Of a stretch of 64,000 nucleotides of DNA, positions 52,970-62,809 are shown in pieces. The first letter of the stretch is position 1, and the number at the start of each line of letters is the position of its first letter. A program made the position numbers and the translations under genes. The notes below the pieces were generated by a model. It saw nothing but the letters and a program-made list of their open reading frames with translations, did no database searches and was not told where the DNA came from. Where the stretch lies: contig CAMWGV010000002.1 in the NCBI GenBank assembly GCA_947173945.1, forward strand, positions 1 through 64,000, written 5' to 3'. This DNA comes from an uncultured Lachnospiraceae bacterium. Lineage in GTDB: Bacteria; Bacillota; Clostridia; Lachnospirales; Lachnospiraceae.

Positions 52970-54052
52970 CTATACTTTAATGACTCTGTGTCCTGCTGCC
53001 TTTAAAAGCCTGTTCATAATTGCACTACCCAGCTCCCCTGTATGAAAGGCCTCGCTGTATATATAATCCACTGACAAATCATCACATTTACGCAATGTGC
53101 CATATAGTTTAGCAGCAATTGTCTCTCCACTTGTCCTTTCCCCTACTACAAGCACGTTTTGGCACTTATACAGATCGGCATTTTCCGAGGTTGCTATTAC
53201 CGCTACGTTACAGCCTGCCTTCATTTTTTCAGATACCAGTTCATTTATTTTTTCCACAATCCTCAGATTCATATCACCTGTATTTGAGGCTTCAACAATC
53301 GTCATTTCCCCTTTGGGTGCATAATGTGTATATTTCATTCCCGGTGCTTTTGGGCGGATATTGCTTTCATTTTCTTTCAATGCCACATCTATTTCCACAA
53401 AACCAATGATATTTTCCAGCATTTGCTTTGTTATAAATCCCGGACGAAGTATAGTCGGACATGCACCGGTAAGGTCAACGATTGTGGATTCTATTCCGAT
53501 TCCCACTGCACCGCCATCCAGAATCATGTCAATTTTGCCGTTCATGTCCTCAGCAACATGAGCCGCCTCCGTTGGTGATGGTCTTCCGGAAGTATTAGCA
53601 CTTGGTGCAGCAATATAAAGTCCGCTTGCCTTAATCATATCAAGGGCAACGGGATGTGACGGCATCCGTAATGCAACCGTATTCAGCCCGCCTGTCGTTT
53701 CATCAGGCACAACTTCCTTCTTTGGAAGTATGATAGTCAGCGGCCCCGGCCAGAATGCCTCCATCAGCATTTCTGCCTTGTCAGGAACATACTCCGCCAG
53801 TTCATAAACAGCCTTTACGTCTGCAACATGCACAATAAGAGGATTATCGCTGGGACGACCCTTGGCAGAATATATTTTTCCTGCTGCCTTTTTTGAAAGT
53901 GCATCAGCTCCCAGTCCATATACCGTTTCTGTCGGGAATGCAACAAGCCCACCTGTCCGAAGTATACCGGCAGCCTGCAATATGGCTTCCCTTCTACAGC
54001 CATCAGCAACTATCGTATTTATTCTTTCCAAATTGTCCTCCATTCTGTTCAC
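52970..54052 (-). CDS. L-threonylcarbamoyladenylate synthase (TsaC/Sua5, long form)
   Basis: GGLVAFPTETVYGLGADAL, SAKGRPSDNPLIVHV, C-terminal Sua5 domain. Confidence 0.96.
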   Translation of the reverse strand: MNRMEDNLERINTIVADGCRREAILQAAGILRTGGLVAFPTETVYGLGADALSKKAAGKIYSAKGRPSDNPLIVHVADVKAVYELAEYVPDKAEMLMEAFWPGPLTIILPKKEVVPDETTGGLNTVALRMPSHPVALDMIKASGLYIAAPSANTSGRPSPTEAAHVAEDMNGKIDMILDGGAVGIGIESTIVDLTGACPTILRPGFITKQMLENIIGFVEIDVALKENESNIRPKAPGMKYTHYAPKGEMTIVEASNTGDMNLRIVEKINELVSEKMKAGCNVAVIATSENADLYKCQNVLVVGERTSGETIAAKLYGTLRKCDDLSVDYIYSEAFHTGELGSAIMNRLLKAAGHRVIKV

Positions 54053-54151
54053 CTTCTTGACAATCCCTTATACAAATAGTAACATCAAAAATAGATTTTA
54101 ACAAAATAAAACCTATATTTCAACTACAATAGAAGGAGTGTGGAAACTCAT

Positions 54152-55324
54152 ATGAAAATTCTATTCTGCCGATGGAAAAGTATATGTGAAACAGGAATTA
54201 CAAATGCTATCAAACGTCTTGGATATGACCTTATCACACTGGATCAACAATTTATAAGCTCTGACTATGACACCGATTATCTGCATGATTTGGCAAACCT
54301 GATTCACCAGACGCCGGATATCGACTGTGTATTTTCCGTAAACTTTCAGCCTATTATTGCCCGTGCCTGCAAGGTATTTAAGCTTCCCTATATTTCATGG
54401 ACGGTAGACTGCCCAAGCTTTACATTATATTCAGAAACCGTTTCATATCCTACAAACCGTATTTTTTTGTTGGACAAAATGCAGGTAGAAAAGTTTTCCA
54501 CTCTCAATCCTGACAATATATTTCACATGCCTATGGCCTGCGACCTTGCAACATGGGACAAAATAAAGGTCACACCACAGGAACATAAACTATACGATTG
54601 TGACATATCATTTGTAGGCTCTCTTTACTCAGAAAAATGTAAATACAATTTCATTGAAAAGGATTTATCCGACTACATACGTGGATATGTTGACGGATTA
54701 ATAAATGCACAGTTAAATGTTTACGGCTACAACCTGATTGAAGATTCCATTTCTGATGAATTTGCGGCAGAATTTAAAAAACATGCCAGCTGGAACACTC
54801 TCGGTGAAGATTATATTGAGGATGTAAAGGGCATTGTTGCTGACACCTACATCGGCTATAAATGCACAGAGCAGGACAGAATCCGTACCTTCCGGGCAAT
54901 CAGTGAACACTTTAACATGGATTTATGGACATTGAGCGACACATCCATGCTGCCAAAGGTAAACAATCGTGGGGGTGCAGATTCTTCTAACATGATGCCA
55001 CAAATAATAAAATGCAGTAAAATTAACCTTAACATGACAAACCGGCCAATAAAAACCGGCCTCCCATTAAGAATTTTTGACCTTATGGGTGCCGGTGGCT
55101 TTGTAATATCAAATTATCAGGCAGAAATTCCAGAGCATTTCATTCCGGATGAAGACATTGTTCTGTTTGACAGTATTCCTGACCTGCTCAATAAAATTGA
55201 CTACTATCTTACACATGACGAAGAAAGAATTCAAATTGCAAAAAACGGCTACGAAAAGGTCAAAAAATATCACAGCTATGATGTGCGTTTACAGCAAATA
55301 TTTGAAATATGCGGATTAATATAA
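54152..55324 (+). CDS. CgeB-like glycosyltransferase
   Basis: RIFDLMGAGGFVISNYQAEIPEHFIPDEDIVLFDSIPDLLNKIDYYLTHDEERIQIAKNGYEKVKKYHSY. Confidence 0.8.
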   Translation: MKILFCRWKSICETGITNAIKRLGYDLITLDQQFISSDYDTDYLHDLANLIHQTPDIDCVFSVNFQPIIARACKVFKLPYISWTVDCPSFTLYSETVSYPTNRIFLLDKMQVEKFSTLNPDNIFHMPMACDLATWDKIKVTPQEHKLYDCDISFVGSLYSEKCKYNFIEKDLSDYIRGYVDGLINAQLNVYGYNLIEDSISDEFAAEFKKHASWNTLGEDYIEDVKGIVADTYIGYKCTEQDRIRTFRAISEHFNMDLWTLSDTSMLPKVNNRGGADSSNMMPQIIKCSKINLNMTNRPIKTGLPLRIFDLMGAGGFVISNYQAEIPEHFIPDEDIVLFDSIPDLLNKIDYYLTHDEERIQIAKNGYEKVKKYHSYDVRLQQIFEICGLI

Positions 55325-55356
55325 TATTTCATGTTTTGTTATACACAACAATTGGC

Positions 55357-55716
55357 TTAATTCTTAATGATTTTTTCCCATTCAGGCTCCCTAAAGCCTG
55401 TAAGCACTGTTTCTCCGTCTACAATAATCGGACGCTTCACAAGCATTCCGTTGGAAGCAAGCAATTTGAGCTGTTCCTCCTCGCCCATCTCAGGCAGCTT
55501 ATCCTTCAGGGACATCTCTTTATACAGTATGCCGCTCGTATTAAAAAAACGCTTCAATGGCAACCCACTTTTTTTGTACCAATCTGAGAGCTCGTCATAC
55601 GTGGGGTTGTCTTCCACAATATGACGGTCCGTATATTTAACATTGTTCTCATCAAGCCACTTCTTAGCTTTCTTACAGGTTGTACATTTCGGATATTCAA
55701 TAAATAGCATTTTCAT
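55357..55716 (-). CDS. ArsC/Spx-family thioredoxin-fold protein
   Basis: FIEYPKCTTCKKAKKWLDENNV; KRPIIVDGETVLTGFREPEWEKI. Confidence 0.92.
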   Translation of the reverse strand: MKMLFIEYPKCTTCKKAKKWLDENNVKYTDRHIVEDNPTYDELSDWYKKSGLPLKRFFNTSGILYKEMSLKDKLPEMGEEEQLKLLASNGMLVKRPIIVDGETVLTGFREPEWEKIIKN

Positions 55717-55755
55717 TTCCTCCATTCTTTAATTTGTATTTTAATATTTATAACA

Positions 55756-56607
55756 CTACCTGCTTTTCAATTCAATACAAACAATCTCAGGATCATTAAA
55801 CAGCCTTACCGGTATAACACTATTTCCAAGCCCCCGACTCACAAACATGGTCATTTTATTCATCTGATATTCCCCGGCAGTATATTCCGGCAAAAATCCC
55901 TGGTCAGGTGCAACTACCGCTCCTATAAACGGCAAAATAAACTGTCCTCCATGCGCATGCCCACTTAACAATAAATCCGTTTTTGTACAGCTATACTCCT
56001 GTATGTATTGTGGTTCATGTGCCAGTGCTACTGTAAAATCCTCGTCACTGCATTTATCAGTCAGACTTTTCAGTGTGTTATCTCCAAGACTTTTGTCATC
56101 CAGTCCTATTAATTCAAAAGAAGCTGTCCCCTTATTTACAGTTACTTTTTCATTGTTTAAAATGACAGCTCCTGCACCTTCCAAGCCCTTCATCAAAGCC
56201 TGGCTGTCAGCTTCATCCAGCCAATATTCATGATTTCCTGTAACATAATATACTGGACATGTCTTTGAAATATTCTGCACAAATTGAATGGCACCATCAA
56301 TATCCGTATGATTCGAATCCACAATATCCCCTGTTATAACAACAATATCAGGTGATAAATTTATAATTTTAGAAATCAGCTTATTGTTGTCTTTGCCAAA
56401 TGTAGCATTATGCAAATCTGAAATTTGAACGATACGATATCCGTTCAAGCCATCAGCAATTTTATTACTTTCATAATCATAATATGTTACAACCAAATGG
56501 TGATTTTCATACCATGCAAAACAGCATAATAAAACTAACACGCATCCAAAAATTATCCATTTTTTTATTTTATTGTTTTTATTTTGTATAGGCATGTACT
56601 CTCGCAA
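55756..56607 (-). CDS. Metallophosphoesterase, membrane-anchored (YkuE-like)
   Basis: RIVQISDLHNATFG, VVITGDIVDSNH, VTGNHEYW, LLLSGHAHGGQFILP. Confidence 0.93.
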   Translation of the reverse strand: MREYMPIQNKNNKIKKWIIFGCVLVLLCCFAWYENHHLVVTYYDYESNKIADGLNGYRIVQISDLHNATFGKDNNKLISKIINLSPDIVVITGDIVDSNHTDIDGAIQFVQNISKTCPVYYVTGNHEYWLDEADSQALMKGLEGAGAVILNNEKVTVNKGTASFELIGLDDKSLGDNTLKSLTDKCSDEDFTVALAHEPQYIQEYSCTKTDLLLSGHAHGGQFILPFIGAVVAPDQGFLPEYTAGEYQMNKMTMFVSRGLGNSVIPVRLFNDPEIVCIELKSR

Positions 56608-56706
56608 CCTTTGTATTTTTAAAATAATATTATATCATAATTAAAGGATTTTCTCCCTAATATTTATATTTCTTTTGTTTTGTCAGCAGAAAAATAATGG
56701 TCACCA

Positions 56707-57372
56707 CTACTGCCATCGCTTCTGCCGCAACAGTTTCCCCAAATAATGTGAAATAAAAATGCACATTCCAATCAAAGATATGTATTCCAGATAAAAGGAT
56801 ATTTTTGACTCCTCATAATCCAAGAACACAAATTCACTTTGCAAAAAAAGATAAGTGGCAAATTTCCTTTTTACAAAAACCCATCCCCCATACAATGCCA
56901 CAAGTAGCCCTGCAATAAACAGGACTGTTTTTCGGCTACGAGAATCTGACTTTCTTTTTCCTTTCAGACTGCCAAGAACCATATTCCAGTGCAGGCCCAA
57001 ATGTAAGCCCATCAGCAAAAATCCCCAATAGGAACCTAGAATATGCAGGCGTCTCGCCAATGCCAGTCCGCTTTCAATCGGCAAGAATGCAAATACATAT
57101 CTTGACTGGACAACACTGCTGTATACCAGAATAGCCATGGATAGCAGTGTCAAAATATCAATACTCATCTGAAAAATACGGAATGCCGTGTATTTTCCCC
57201 GGAACAGATTTTTATACCAACCAAAGTTAAGTATATGGTGGGCAGCGAACAGAACAAAAATCCCCGCGCCCACCCATTCATGGGCTTTTGTACCCCAAAA
57301 CTGATAACCCATCAGAAAAAGCAGGGCTACCGTCATCAGTACATCAACGGCTCTTTTCACTTTTCCTTTCAT
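56707..57372 (-). CDS. DUF4405-like multi-TM protein with conserved membrane histidines
   Basis: Six predicted TM segments; FVLFAAHHILNFGWYKN and GFLLMGLHLGLHWNMV; family name from memory. Confidence 0.75.
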   Translation of the reverse strand: MKGKVKRAVDVLMTVALLFLMGYQFWGTKAHEWVGAGIFVLFAAHHILNFGWYKNLFRGKYTAFRIFQMSIDILTLLSMAILVYSSVVQSRYVFAFLPIESGLALARRLHILGSYWGFLLMGLHLGLHWNMVLGSLKGKRKSDSRSRKTVLFIAGLLVALYGGWVFVKRKFATYLFLQSEFVFLDYEESKISFYLEYISLIGMCIFISHYLGKLLRQKRWQ

Positions 57373-57391
57373 ATCGTGCCCACCATCCTTT

Positions 57392-58144
57392 CTACTTCAG
57401 GCTGCCATAGGTAGCATCATCCACTGCTTCAAGCCATTCATTGGAACTATCCACGCCAGGGACTTCTATTGCCAGATGGGAGAACCAGCTATCTGGTGCA
57501 GCTCCATGCCAGTGTTTCACCCCCACCGGAATATTAACAACATCGCCAGGTTTCAGTTCCTGTGCCTCCCTTTCCCACTCCTGATAGTATCCACGTCCTC
57601 CTACACAGACCAAGATCTGCCCACCTCCAGAAGATGCATGATGGATATGCCAGTTATTCCTGCATCCCGGTTCAAAAGTGACATTGAAAATGCCCACCTG
57701 CTCTGTGGAAAGTGGTGCAAGGTAGCTCTGACCGACAAAGTATTGCGCAAAACCGTCATTCGGTTTCCCAATCGGGAACAGCATATTTTTTTCATGTGCT
57801 TCTCTTGCGCTCTCCACCTGCATATCCTCCGCCCAGACCTCCTTTGCCATCTTAAAAGCCGCCCATGCTTTCGGCCATCCTGCATAAAATGCTGCATGGG
57901 TTAAAATCTCGGCAATCTCCTCTTTTTTGATTCCGTTATTTTTTGCACTCATCAAATGATACTGGAACGAAGAATCCACCAGTCCTTGTGCCATTAAAGA
58001 TACCACGGTCACAAGGGAACGATCCCTTAAAGAAAGTTTTTCTTCCCTGTTCCATACCTCTCCAAATAAAACATCATCGTTCAACTGTGCAAATTTCGGG
58101 GCAAATGCCCCAAGCTGGTCTCTTCCTGCCGTCTGTTTTACCAT
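57392..58144 (-). CDS. Carboxymuconolactone decarboxylase domain plus cupin domain protein
   Basis: LRDRSLVTVVSLMAQG...EEIAEILTHAAFYAGWPKAWAAF; FNVTFEPGCRNNWHIHHASSGGGQILVCVGGRGYYQEW; start chosen at 58144 after AAGGAGGataagatt. Confidence 0.93.
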   Translation of the reverse strand: MVKQTAGRDQLGAFAPKFAQLNDDVLFGEVWNREEKLSLRDRSLVTVVSLMAQGLVDSSFQYHLMSAKNNGIKKEEIAEILTHAAFYAGWPKAWAAFKMAKEVWAEDMQVESAREAHEKNMLFPIGKPNDGFAQYFVGQSYLAPLSTEQVGIFNVTFEPGCRNNWHIHHASSGGGQILVCVGGRGYYQEWEREAQELKPGDVVNIPVGVKHWHGAAPDSWFSHLAIEVPGVDSSNEWLEAVDDATYGSLK

Positions 58145-58167
58145 AATCTTATCCTCCTTATCAAATT

Positions 58168-59667
58168 TCACTCTATGCTATTTGTTTCAAGCCACTGACT
58201 GATATCCTCCTTAAGCGTTGAGCCTCCGGAATAGTGTATGGACAATCCTTGTCCCATCTGAGCATCAGGAGCCAACTTTGCAATCGCTGTCAGGCTCTGT
58301 CCAAACCTTCCTCCACCATGGGAACAGAATGGAATAATGGTTTTTCCCGTAAAATCATATTCCTCTAAAAAGGAGGCAATCGGCATAGGGATAGATGCCC
58401 ACCAATTCGGATAGCCGAGGATAATCACGTCATAATCCTCCATGTTCTCCACATGGGTAGCAAGCTCTGGTCTTGCCTGCTCATTTTGATCCCTCTGCGC
58501 CTCATCCAACACCGTATTGTAATCATTAGAATAAGGGTTTACCAGTGTAATCTCAAATAAATCCGCCCCCGTCTGCCTTTCGATTTCCTCTGCAATCCCT
58601 CTTGTATTTCCGCCCCATGAAAAGTATGCAATTAAAACGTTACTTCCGTTTTCCTCATTGCCGCCCTGTTGCTCCTGTCCGCCTACACTGCCGAAACCGG
58701 ACACAGCATTTCTGACAAGACGGATGCCAATATTAAAGCTGCTCTTATCCTGGTCCATCATGGCACGGTAGGCACATCGCATATTTTTTGCAAAGTCATT
58801 CCATCCGCCACCTCGATAAACACGGCGTGTCCCTGACTCTGCACCAATCGGGTCAATCTGTTCCCCATCCGGATATGCCCCGTAAACATCCCAAGTCCAC
58901 TCGCCTACATTCCCGTGCATATCATAAAGCCCAAAGGGATTTGGAGAAAAACTGCCCACCGCAACCGTTGTCTGTCGGTACTCTCCAGGCTTCACAGTAA
59001 GATTTTCCTGTGAAAAATAATTCTCCTCAATCATGTAAGGATAATGCCCATAATAGTTTGCTTCCTCAGCACTTGGGGATTTTTCCATATAAAATGGTGT
59101 AGCTGTACCCGCACGGCAGGCATACTCCCATTCTGCTTCTGTAGGCAGGCGGTATCCGTCTGCGCTACGGTTCCAGCTTACCTTCTGTCCCTCAATTGAA
59201 TATACCGGGGTCAGTCCCTTTTGTTCACTGTATGCATTACAGAAAACCACTGCATCCAGCCATGTAATATTCTCTACTGGAAGCTCCGGACCGGAAAAAT
59301 TACTCGGATTATTTCCTATAATGGTTTCATATTCTGCCTGCGTCACTTCATAGGGTGCCATGTAAAAATCACTGACTGTAACAGAGTGCTGTGTTTCATC
59401 CTCACTCCTCCAAGCCTCATCCTCTGGACTCCCCATTTGAAAGGAACCGCCTGTAATATAGAGGAAACCATCCTGCACATCTGCCATTTGTGTCTTATCT
59501 TCATCTCCCTCCTGCTCAGAAGTATAGTTTTCTTTGTCCTCTGCTCCTGCCTCCTCTGCCATACCTATGGTTGCAGAGGTATCCTGCTGTCCTGTCTCTA
59601 ACCGCCCACAGGCAGTACACACCGCAATAAGTGCAAACGATAAAATAACTGCCATCAGTCGCTTCAT
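58168..59667 (-). CDS. Lipoprotein with fused SUMF1/FGE-sulfatase-like and flavodoxin domains (499 aa)
   Basis: Lipobox region AVCTACGRLE; GGSFQMGSPEDEAWRSEDE...YRLPTEAEWEYACRAGT...VYRGGGWND; then NVLIAYFSWGGNTRGIAEEIERQ...IILGYPNWWASIPMPIASFLEEYDFTGKTIIPFCSHGGG. Confidence 0.92.
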   Translation of the reverse strand: MKRLMAVILSFALIAVCTACGRLETGQQDTSATIGMAEEAGAEDKENYTSEQEGDEDKTQMADVQDGFLYITGGSFQMGSPEDEAWRSEDETQHSVTVSDFYMAPYEVTQAEYETIIGNNPSNFSGPELPVENITWLDAVVFCNAYSEQKGLTPVYSIEGQKVSWNRSADGYRLPTEAEWEYACRAGTATPFYMEKSPSAEEANYYGHYPYMIEENYFSQENLTVKPGEYRQTTVAVGSFSPNPFGLYDMHGNVGEWTWDVYGAYPDGEQIDPIGAESGTRRVYRGGGWNDFAKNMRCAYRAMMDQDKSSFNIGIRLVRNAVSGFGSVGGQEQQGGNEENGSNVLIAYFSWGGNTRGIAEEIERQTGADLFEITLVNPYSNDYNTVLDEAQRDQNEQARPELATHVENMEDYDVIILGYPNWWASIPMPIASFLEEYDFTGKTIIPFCSHGGGRFGQSLTAIAKLAPDAQMGQGLSIHYSGGSTLKEDISQWLETNSIE

Positions 59668-59676
59668 AGTTCCCTC

Positions 59677-60384
59677 CTATTCCGCTTGTCCGATACTGCC
59701 AAGCCACTCTGACACTTTGTCTTCTGCGTTGCCTGCCGCTGAATCACTGACATGAAGCCCGTCAAGGATATCTGCCTCCGGTTCAAGACTCCCGATTGTT
59801 TTCGGTGTTCCTGAGAGACCGCTTCCCCCACTGGTGCAGAAAGGAGCAATCGTCTTTCCTGTCAAATCATAATTATCAAAAAAGGTATACAAAATCCTCG
59901 GCATGTCTCCCCACCAGATGGGATAGCCTACATAAATCACATCATATTCTGCTATATCTTCTATGCCACCGGAAATAGCAGGACGTGCATCCGGATTGTT
60001 CTGCTCCGCTGTTGCACGGGTACTCCTGTCATTATAATTTAGGTCTTCATCCGTATATGGCTGTTCAGGCACAATCTCATAAATATCTGCTCCCTGCAGT
60101 TCGGCGATGGTTTCCGCAACTGCCTTTGTATTTCCCGTTGCGGAGAAATAGACCACCAGTGCTTTTGATCCGTTTTCCTTGGATTCAATATCATCAGGTG
60201 TTTCTTCCTGATCCGGATTTTGTGTTTCTGTCTGATTCGACTGCCCGGTTTCATTGTCCGGCTCTACTGTCTGTACAGGGGAATCTGATACCACTCCATC
60301 AGAGGGTTTTCCTGCATTGCTGCCGCAGGCAGCAAGAGTAAACATTAATGTAACTGCCGTAAGAAGCATAATTATTTTTTTCAT
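59677..60384 (-). CDS. Flavodoxin-domain lipoprotein
   Basis: Lipobox LAACGSNAG; ALVVYFSATGNTKAVAETIAE; YDVIYVGYPIWWGDMPRILYTFFDNYDLTGKTIAPFCTSGGSGL. Confidence 0.93.
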   Translation of the reverse strand: MKKIIMLLTAVTLMFTLAACGSNAGKPSDGVVSDSPVQTVEPDNETGQSNQTETQNPDQEETPDDIESKENGSKALVVYFSATGNTKAVAETIAELQGADIYEIVPEQPYTDEDLNYNDRSTRATAEQNNPDARPAISGGIEDIAEYDVIYVGYPIWWGDMPRILYTFFDNYDLTGKTIAPFCTSGGSGLSGTPKTIGSLEPEADILDGLHVSDSAAGNAEDKVSEWLGSIGQAE

Positions 60385-60410
60385 GATTTTCTCCTTTCCA
60401 TTCTGGCCTT

Positions 60411-60947
60411 TTAAGCCAGTGACTTTCCAAGTTCATACGCCAGCTTGGGATAGCTGCTGTTCTTTGTCATGGATGGGGTTCCACAACCTTTTCCCAAAAC
60501 CATTCCCTCATCCTTAAAGTTTAGATACTTTACCAATGTATGGTAGTGCGCTTCCAACGCATCAAAAGTCCAATCATCATTGTTCCACGCCGCCGAAATC
60601 AGGACTGATTTCATTCTTTTTCTCTGAATGCTTCCATTCAGGGCACAGAACCTGTCAACCAATACTTTTAGCTGAGCCGACATTCCGTAATAGTAAAGCG
60701 GCGTAACAAACACCAGCATATTCGCCTCAAGGATTTCCTGCCGGATTTGCTCCATGTCATCTTTCTGTACACACGGTCCATCATAGCCACAAGATATACA
60801 TCCCATACATGGCTTAATCCTGCTGTGTGCTGCTGAAATAGCAACAATCTCATGCCCTGCTTCTTTCGCTCCCCTAGCAAATTCCCCTGCGAGTATATTA
60901 GAGGAACCCTGCATGTTCGGACTTCCTTCAAGTATTACAATCTTCAT
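60411..60947 (-). CDS. Flavodoxin-fold NAD(P)H-dependent FMN oxidoreductase
   Basis: MKIVILEGSPNMQGSSNILAGEFARGAKEAGHE; CMGCISCGYDGPCVQKDDM. Confidence 0.93.
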   Translation of the reverse strand: MKIVILEGSPNMQGSSNILAGEFARGAKEAGHEIVAISAAHSRIKPCMGCISCGYDGPCVQKDDMEQIRQEILEANMLVFVTPLYYYGMSAQLKVLVDRFCALNGSIQRKRMKSVLISAAWNNDDWTFDALEAHYHTLVKYLNFKDEGMVLGKGCGTPSMTKNSSYPKLAYELGKSLA

Positions 60948-61004
60948 CTCTTCTGCTCCTTTCCATACTTACCTTTCCTACTCCAATAACACCCTTTAAA
61001 TCTA

Positions 61005-61112
61005 TTAACCGTTCAATGCGGCTGTTATCTTCCATTCATACTCTCTCTGCAGTAGTGCCAGAAAGATTTCCTCTTTTCTTGCCTCCGTCAATTCGTTTGA
61101 TCCCTTTGGCAT
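61005..61112 (-). pseudogene. Internally deleted TetR-family regulator remnant (35 codons)
   Basis: Minus strand MPKGSNELTEARKEEIFLALLQREYEWKITAALNG*: MPKGS.ELT.AR+KEEI start joined to a KEEIFLALLQREYE segment normally found after the HTH. Confidence 0.6.
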
Positions 61113-61122
61113 CCTATCCCTC

Positions 61123-61677
61123 CTACACAGTTTCCCCATTCTTAAATGACAGGCATTTTCCAATCACATCCCCTGTCTTCAGATATTCGTAAGTCGGGAA
61201 CTCAAACAGAACTGGTTTCAGTTCGTGATAATCTACTTTTCCTGCCTCGTTCAGACATCTCTCTTCTACATAAGTCCCACCAATCGTACAGATAAAACTT
61301 TCAAATCCGGGAGTGTCGTATCTGTCAATGACCGTACATTCCATGACCAAAGGGGACTTTTTGATTATCGGGGTCCCTTCCTCTCCAAGTTCATACTCAA
61401 ACAGACTTGACTTATCTGATTTTGCCCCACTTACAGCGCCGGCATAATCTGCCTGCGGTAATATCCCTTCATCCACAATATTAATGGAAAGTTTCTGGTC
61501 CTTCTTAATAACACCATTGATAAAATGTTGAGCCGCAAGGCTTACCAGGACGCGGTCATGACCAATAATGCCGATGTGGGCGACAAGCGTCCATGTGGGC
61601 TTATCTTCGTTCATAGCACCGATAACAGTAACCGGGGTAGGATATAATGCCAGCTGTGATCCTATATTTTTCTTCAT
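61123..61677 (-). CDS. Flavin reductase-like FMN-binding protein
   Basis: LALYPTPVTVIGAMNEDKPTWTLVAHIGIIGHDRVLVSL; start moved from 61749 to 61677 (RBS ggaaaggag) because the upstream part is the promoter/operator. Confidence 0.92.
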   Translation of the reverse strand: MKKNIGSQLALYPTPVTVIGAMNEDKPTWTLVAHIGIIGHDRVLVSLAAQHFINGVIKKDQKLSINIVDEGILPQADYAGAVSGAKSDKSSLFEYELGEEGTPIIKKSPLVMECTVIDRYDTPGFESFICTIGGTYVEERCLNEAGKVDYHELKPVLFEFPTYEYLKTGDVIGKCLSFKNGETV

Positions 61678-61699
61678 GATTCTATTCTCCTTTCCATTC

Positions 61700-61748
61700 T
61701 GACACTGTGTCAGTATCTTTATTATGCATTTATTCTGACACTGTGTCA
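61700..61748 (-). promoter_or_regulatory. Promoter TTGACA-N17-CATAAT with two identical 13-bp palindromic operators TGACACTGTGTCA
   Basis: Operators at 61700-61712 and 61736-61748; -35 at 61749-61744, -10 at 61726-61721. Confidence 0.85.
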
Positions 61749-61887
61749 ATATGTATTTTTATTTTTTATCATAAGAACGCAGAAACCCTCTTGTCCCCAC
61801 CTCCAAATTTTACAACAAAAAGAAAAGGCATCTGACAGTATTCAAAATCGTCAAATGCCACATGAAAGTATAGGCGCTTTTCTTTCC

Positions 61888-62763
61888 TCATTCTAACATT
61901 CTTTTAAGTTCTGATAACAAAAGTTCAGCAACAGGGGTAAATACCTGATATTTTTTCCATATTACATACATTTTTGTGTGGAGACCGGGAATAATTTGAC
62001 GGAAGCACAAGTCCCCTTCTTCTGATACTTCAATGAGCTTATCAAAAGTAAGTGCCACCCCTAAACCTTCTCTCACAAATACTGCAGCATTGCTTGACAA
62101 ATTAAAAGTGGCCATAACATTAAGCTGATCCGTTTGCTCTCCACACCATCTTGGCAAATCAACTTTTGCTGACTGTTCTGAACAAAAGATAGGATAAGGA
62201 AGAATATCTCTGACTTCAATGAAAGATTTTTCAGCCAAAGGGCAATCCTTTCTCATAAGAACTCCCCAAGTATCATATTCAGGAACTTCAAGATAATTGT
62301 ATTTTGATAAGTCTGGCGGTTCCACAATGAATGCAAAGTCTAAAAGCCCACGGTCAAGACGCTCCGTAACCTGCTCAGTGTCACCACTGGTAATATGATA
62401 GTGGATATTTGTATATTTCTCATTTAATCGACTGACTGTACGGGCAAGATACTTTATAAGATGTGATTCGGCGCATCCAATATAAATATCACCACCTGCT
62501 ATTTCATCTAATGCCTTGAACTCACCCTCAATTTTATCCACCATGGCAAGAAGATCTTCTGCTCTCTTTCTGAGGAGCATCCCTTCATCTGTCAAGCGGA
62601 CACTCGTACTGCCGCGCCGGAACAATTTTTTCCCAAGCTCCTGTTCCAACTCTTTCATTTGTTTGGAAAGAGTTGGCTGTGTAACATGAAGACGTTCCGC
62701 AGCCCTCGTCATATTTCCTTCCCGTGCAATTTCCAAAAAATATTTTAAAACACGTATTTCCAT
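61888..62763 (-). CDS. LysR-family transcriptional regulator
   Basis: MEIRVLKYFLEIAREGNMTRAAERLHVTQPTLSKQMKELEQELGKKLFRRGSTSVRLTDEG. Confidence 0.97.
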   Translation of the reverse strand: MEIRVLKYFLEIAREGNMTRAAERLHVTQPTLSKQMKELEQELGKKLFRRGSTSVRLTDEGMLLRKRAEDLLAMVDKIEGEFKALDEIAGGDIYIGCAESHLIKYLARTVSRLNEKYTNIHYHITSGDTEQVTERLDRGLLDFAFIVEPPDLSKYNYLEVPEYDTWGVLMRKDCPLAEKSFIEVRDILPYPIFCSEQSAKVDLPRWCGEQTDQLNVMATFNLSSNAAVFVREGLGVALTFDKLIEVSEEGDLCFRQIIPGLHTKMYVIWKKYQVFTPVAELLLSELKRMLE

Positions 62764-62809
62764 AAACGACCCCTTGTTTTTTTAGATAACACAATTATAT
62801 AGAGTATCT

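Noticed and set aside
54713-54910. 65-aa minus-strand ORF inside the CgeB-like gene
   Set aside because: Antisense frame in a well-supported coding gene with no RBS or domain.
61678-61749. N-terminal extension MTQCQNKCIIKILTQCQNGKENRI of the flavin reductase ORF
   Set aside because: It is the translated promoter and twin operators; RBS ggaaaggag precedes ATG at 61677.
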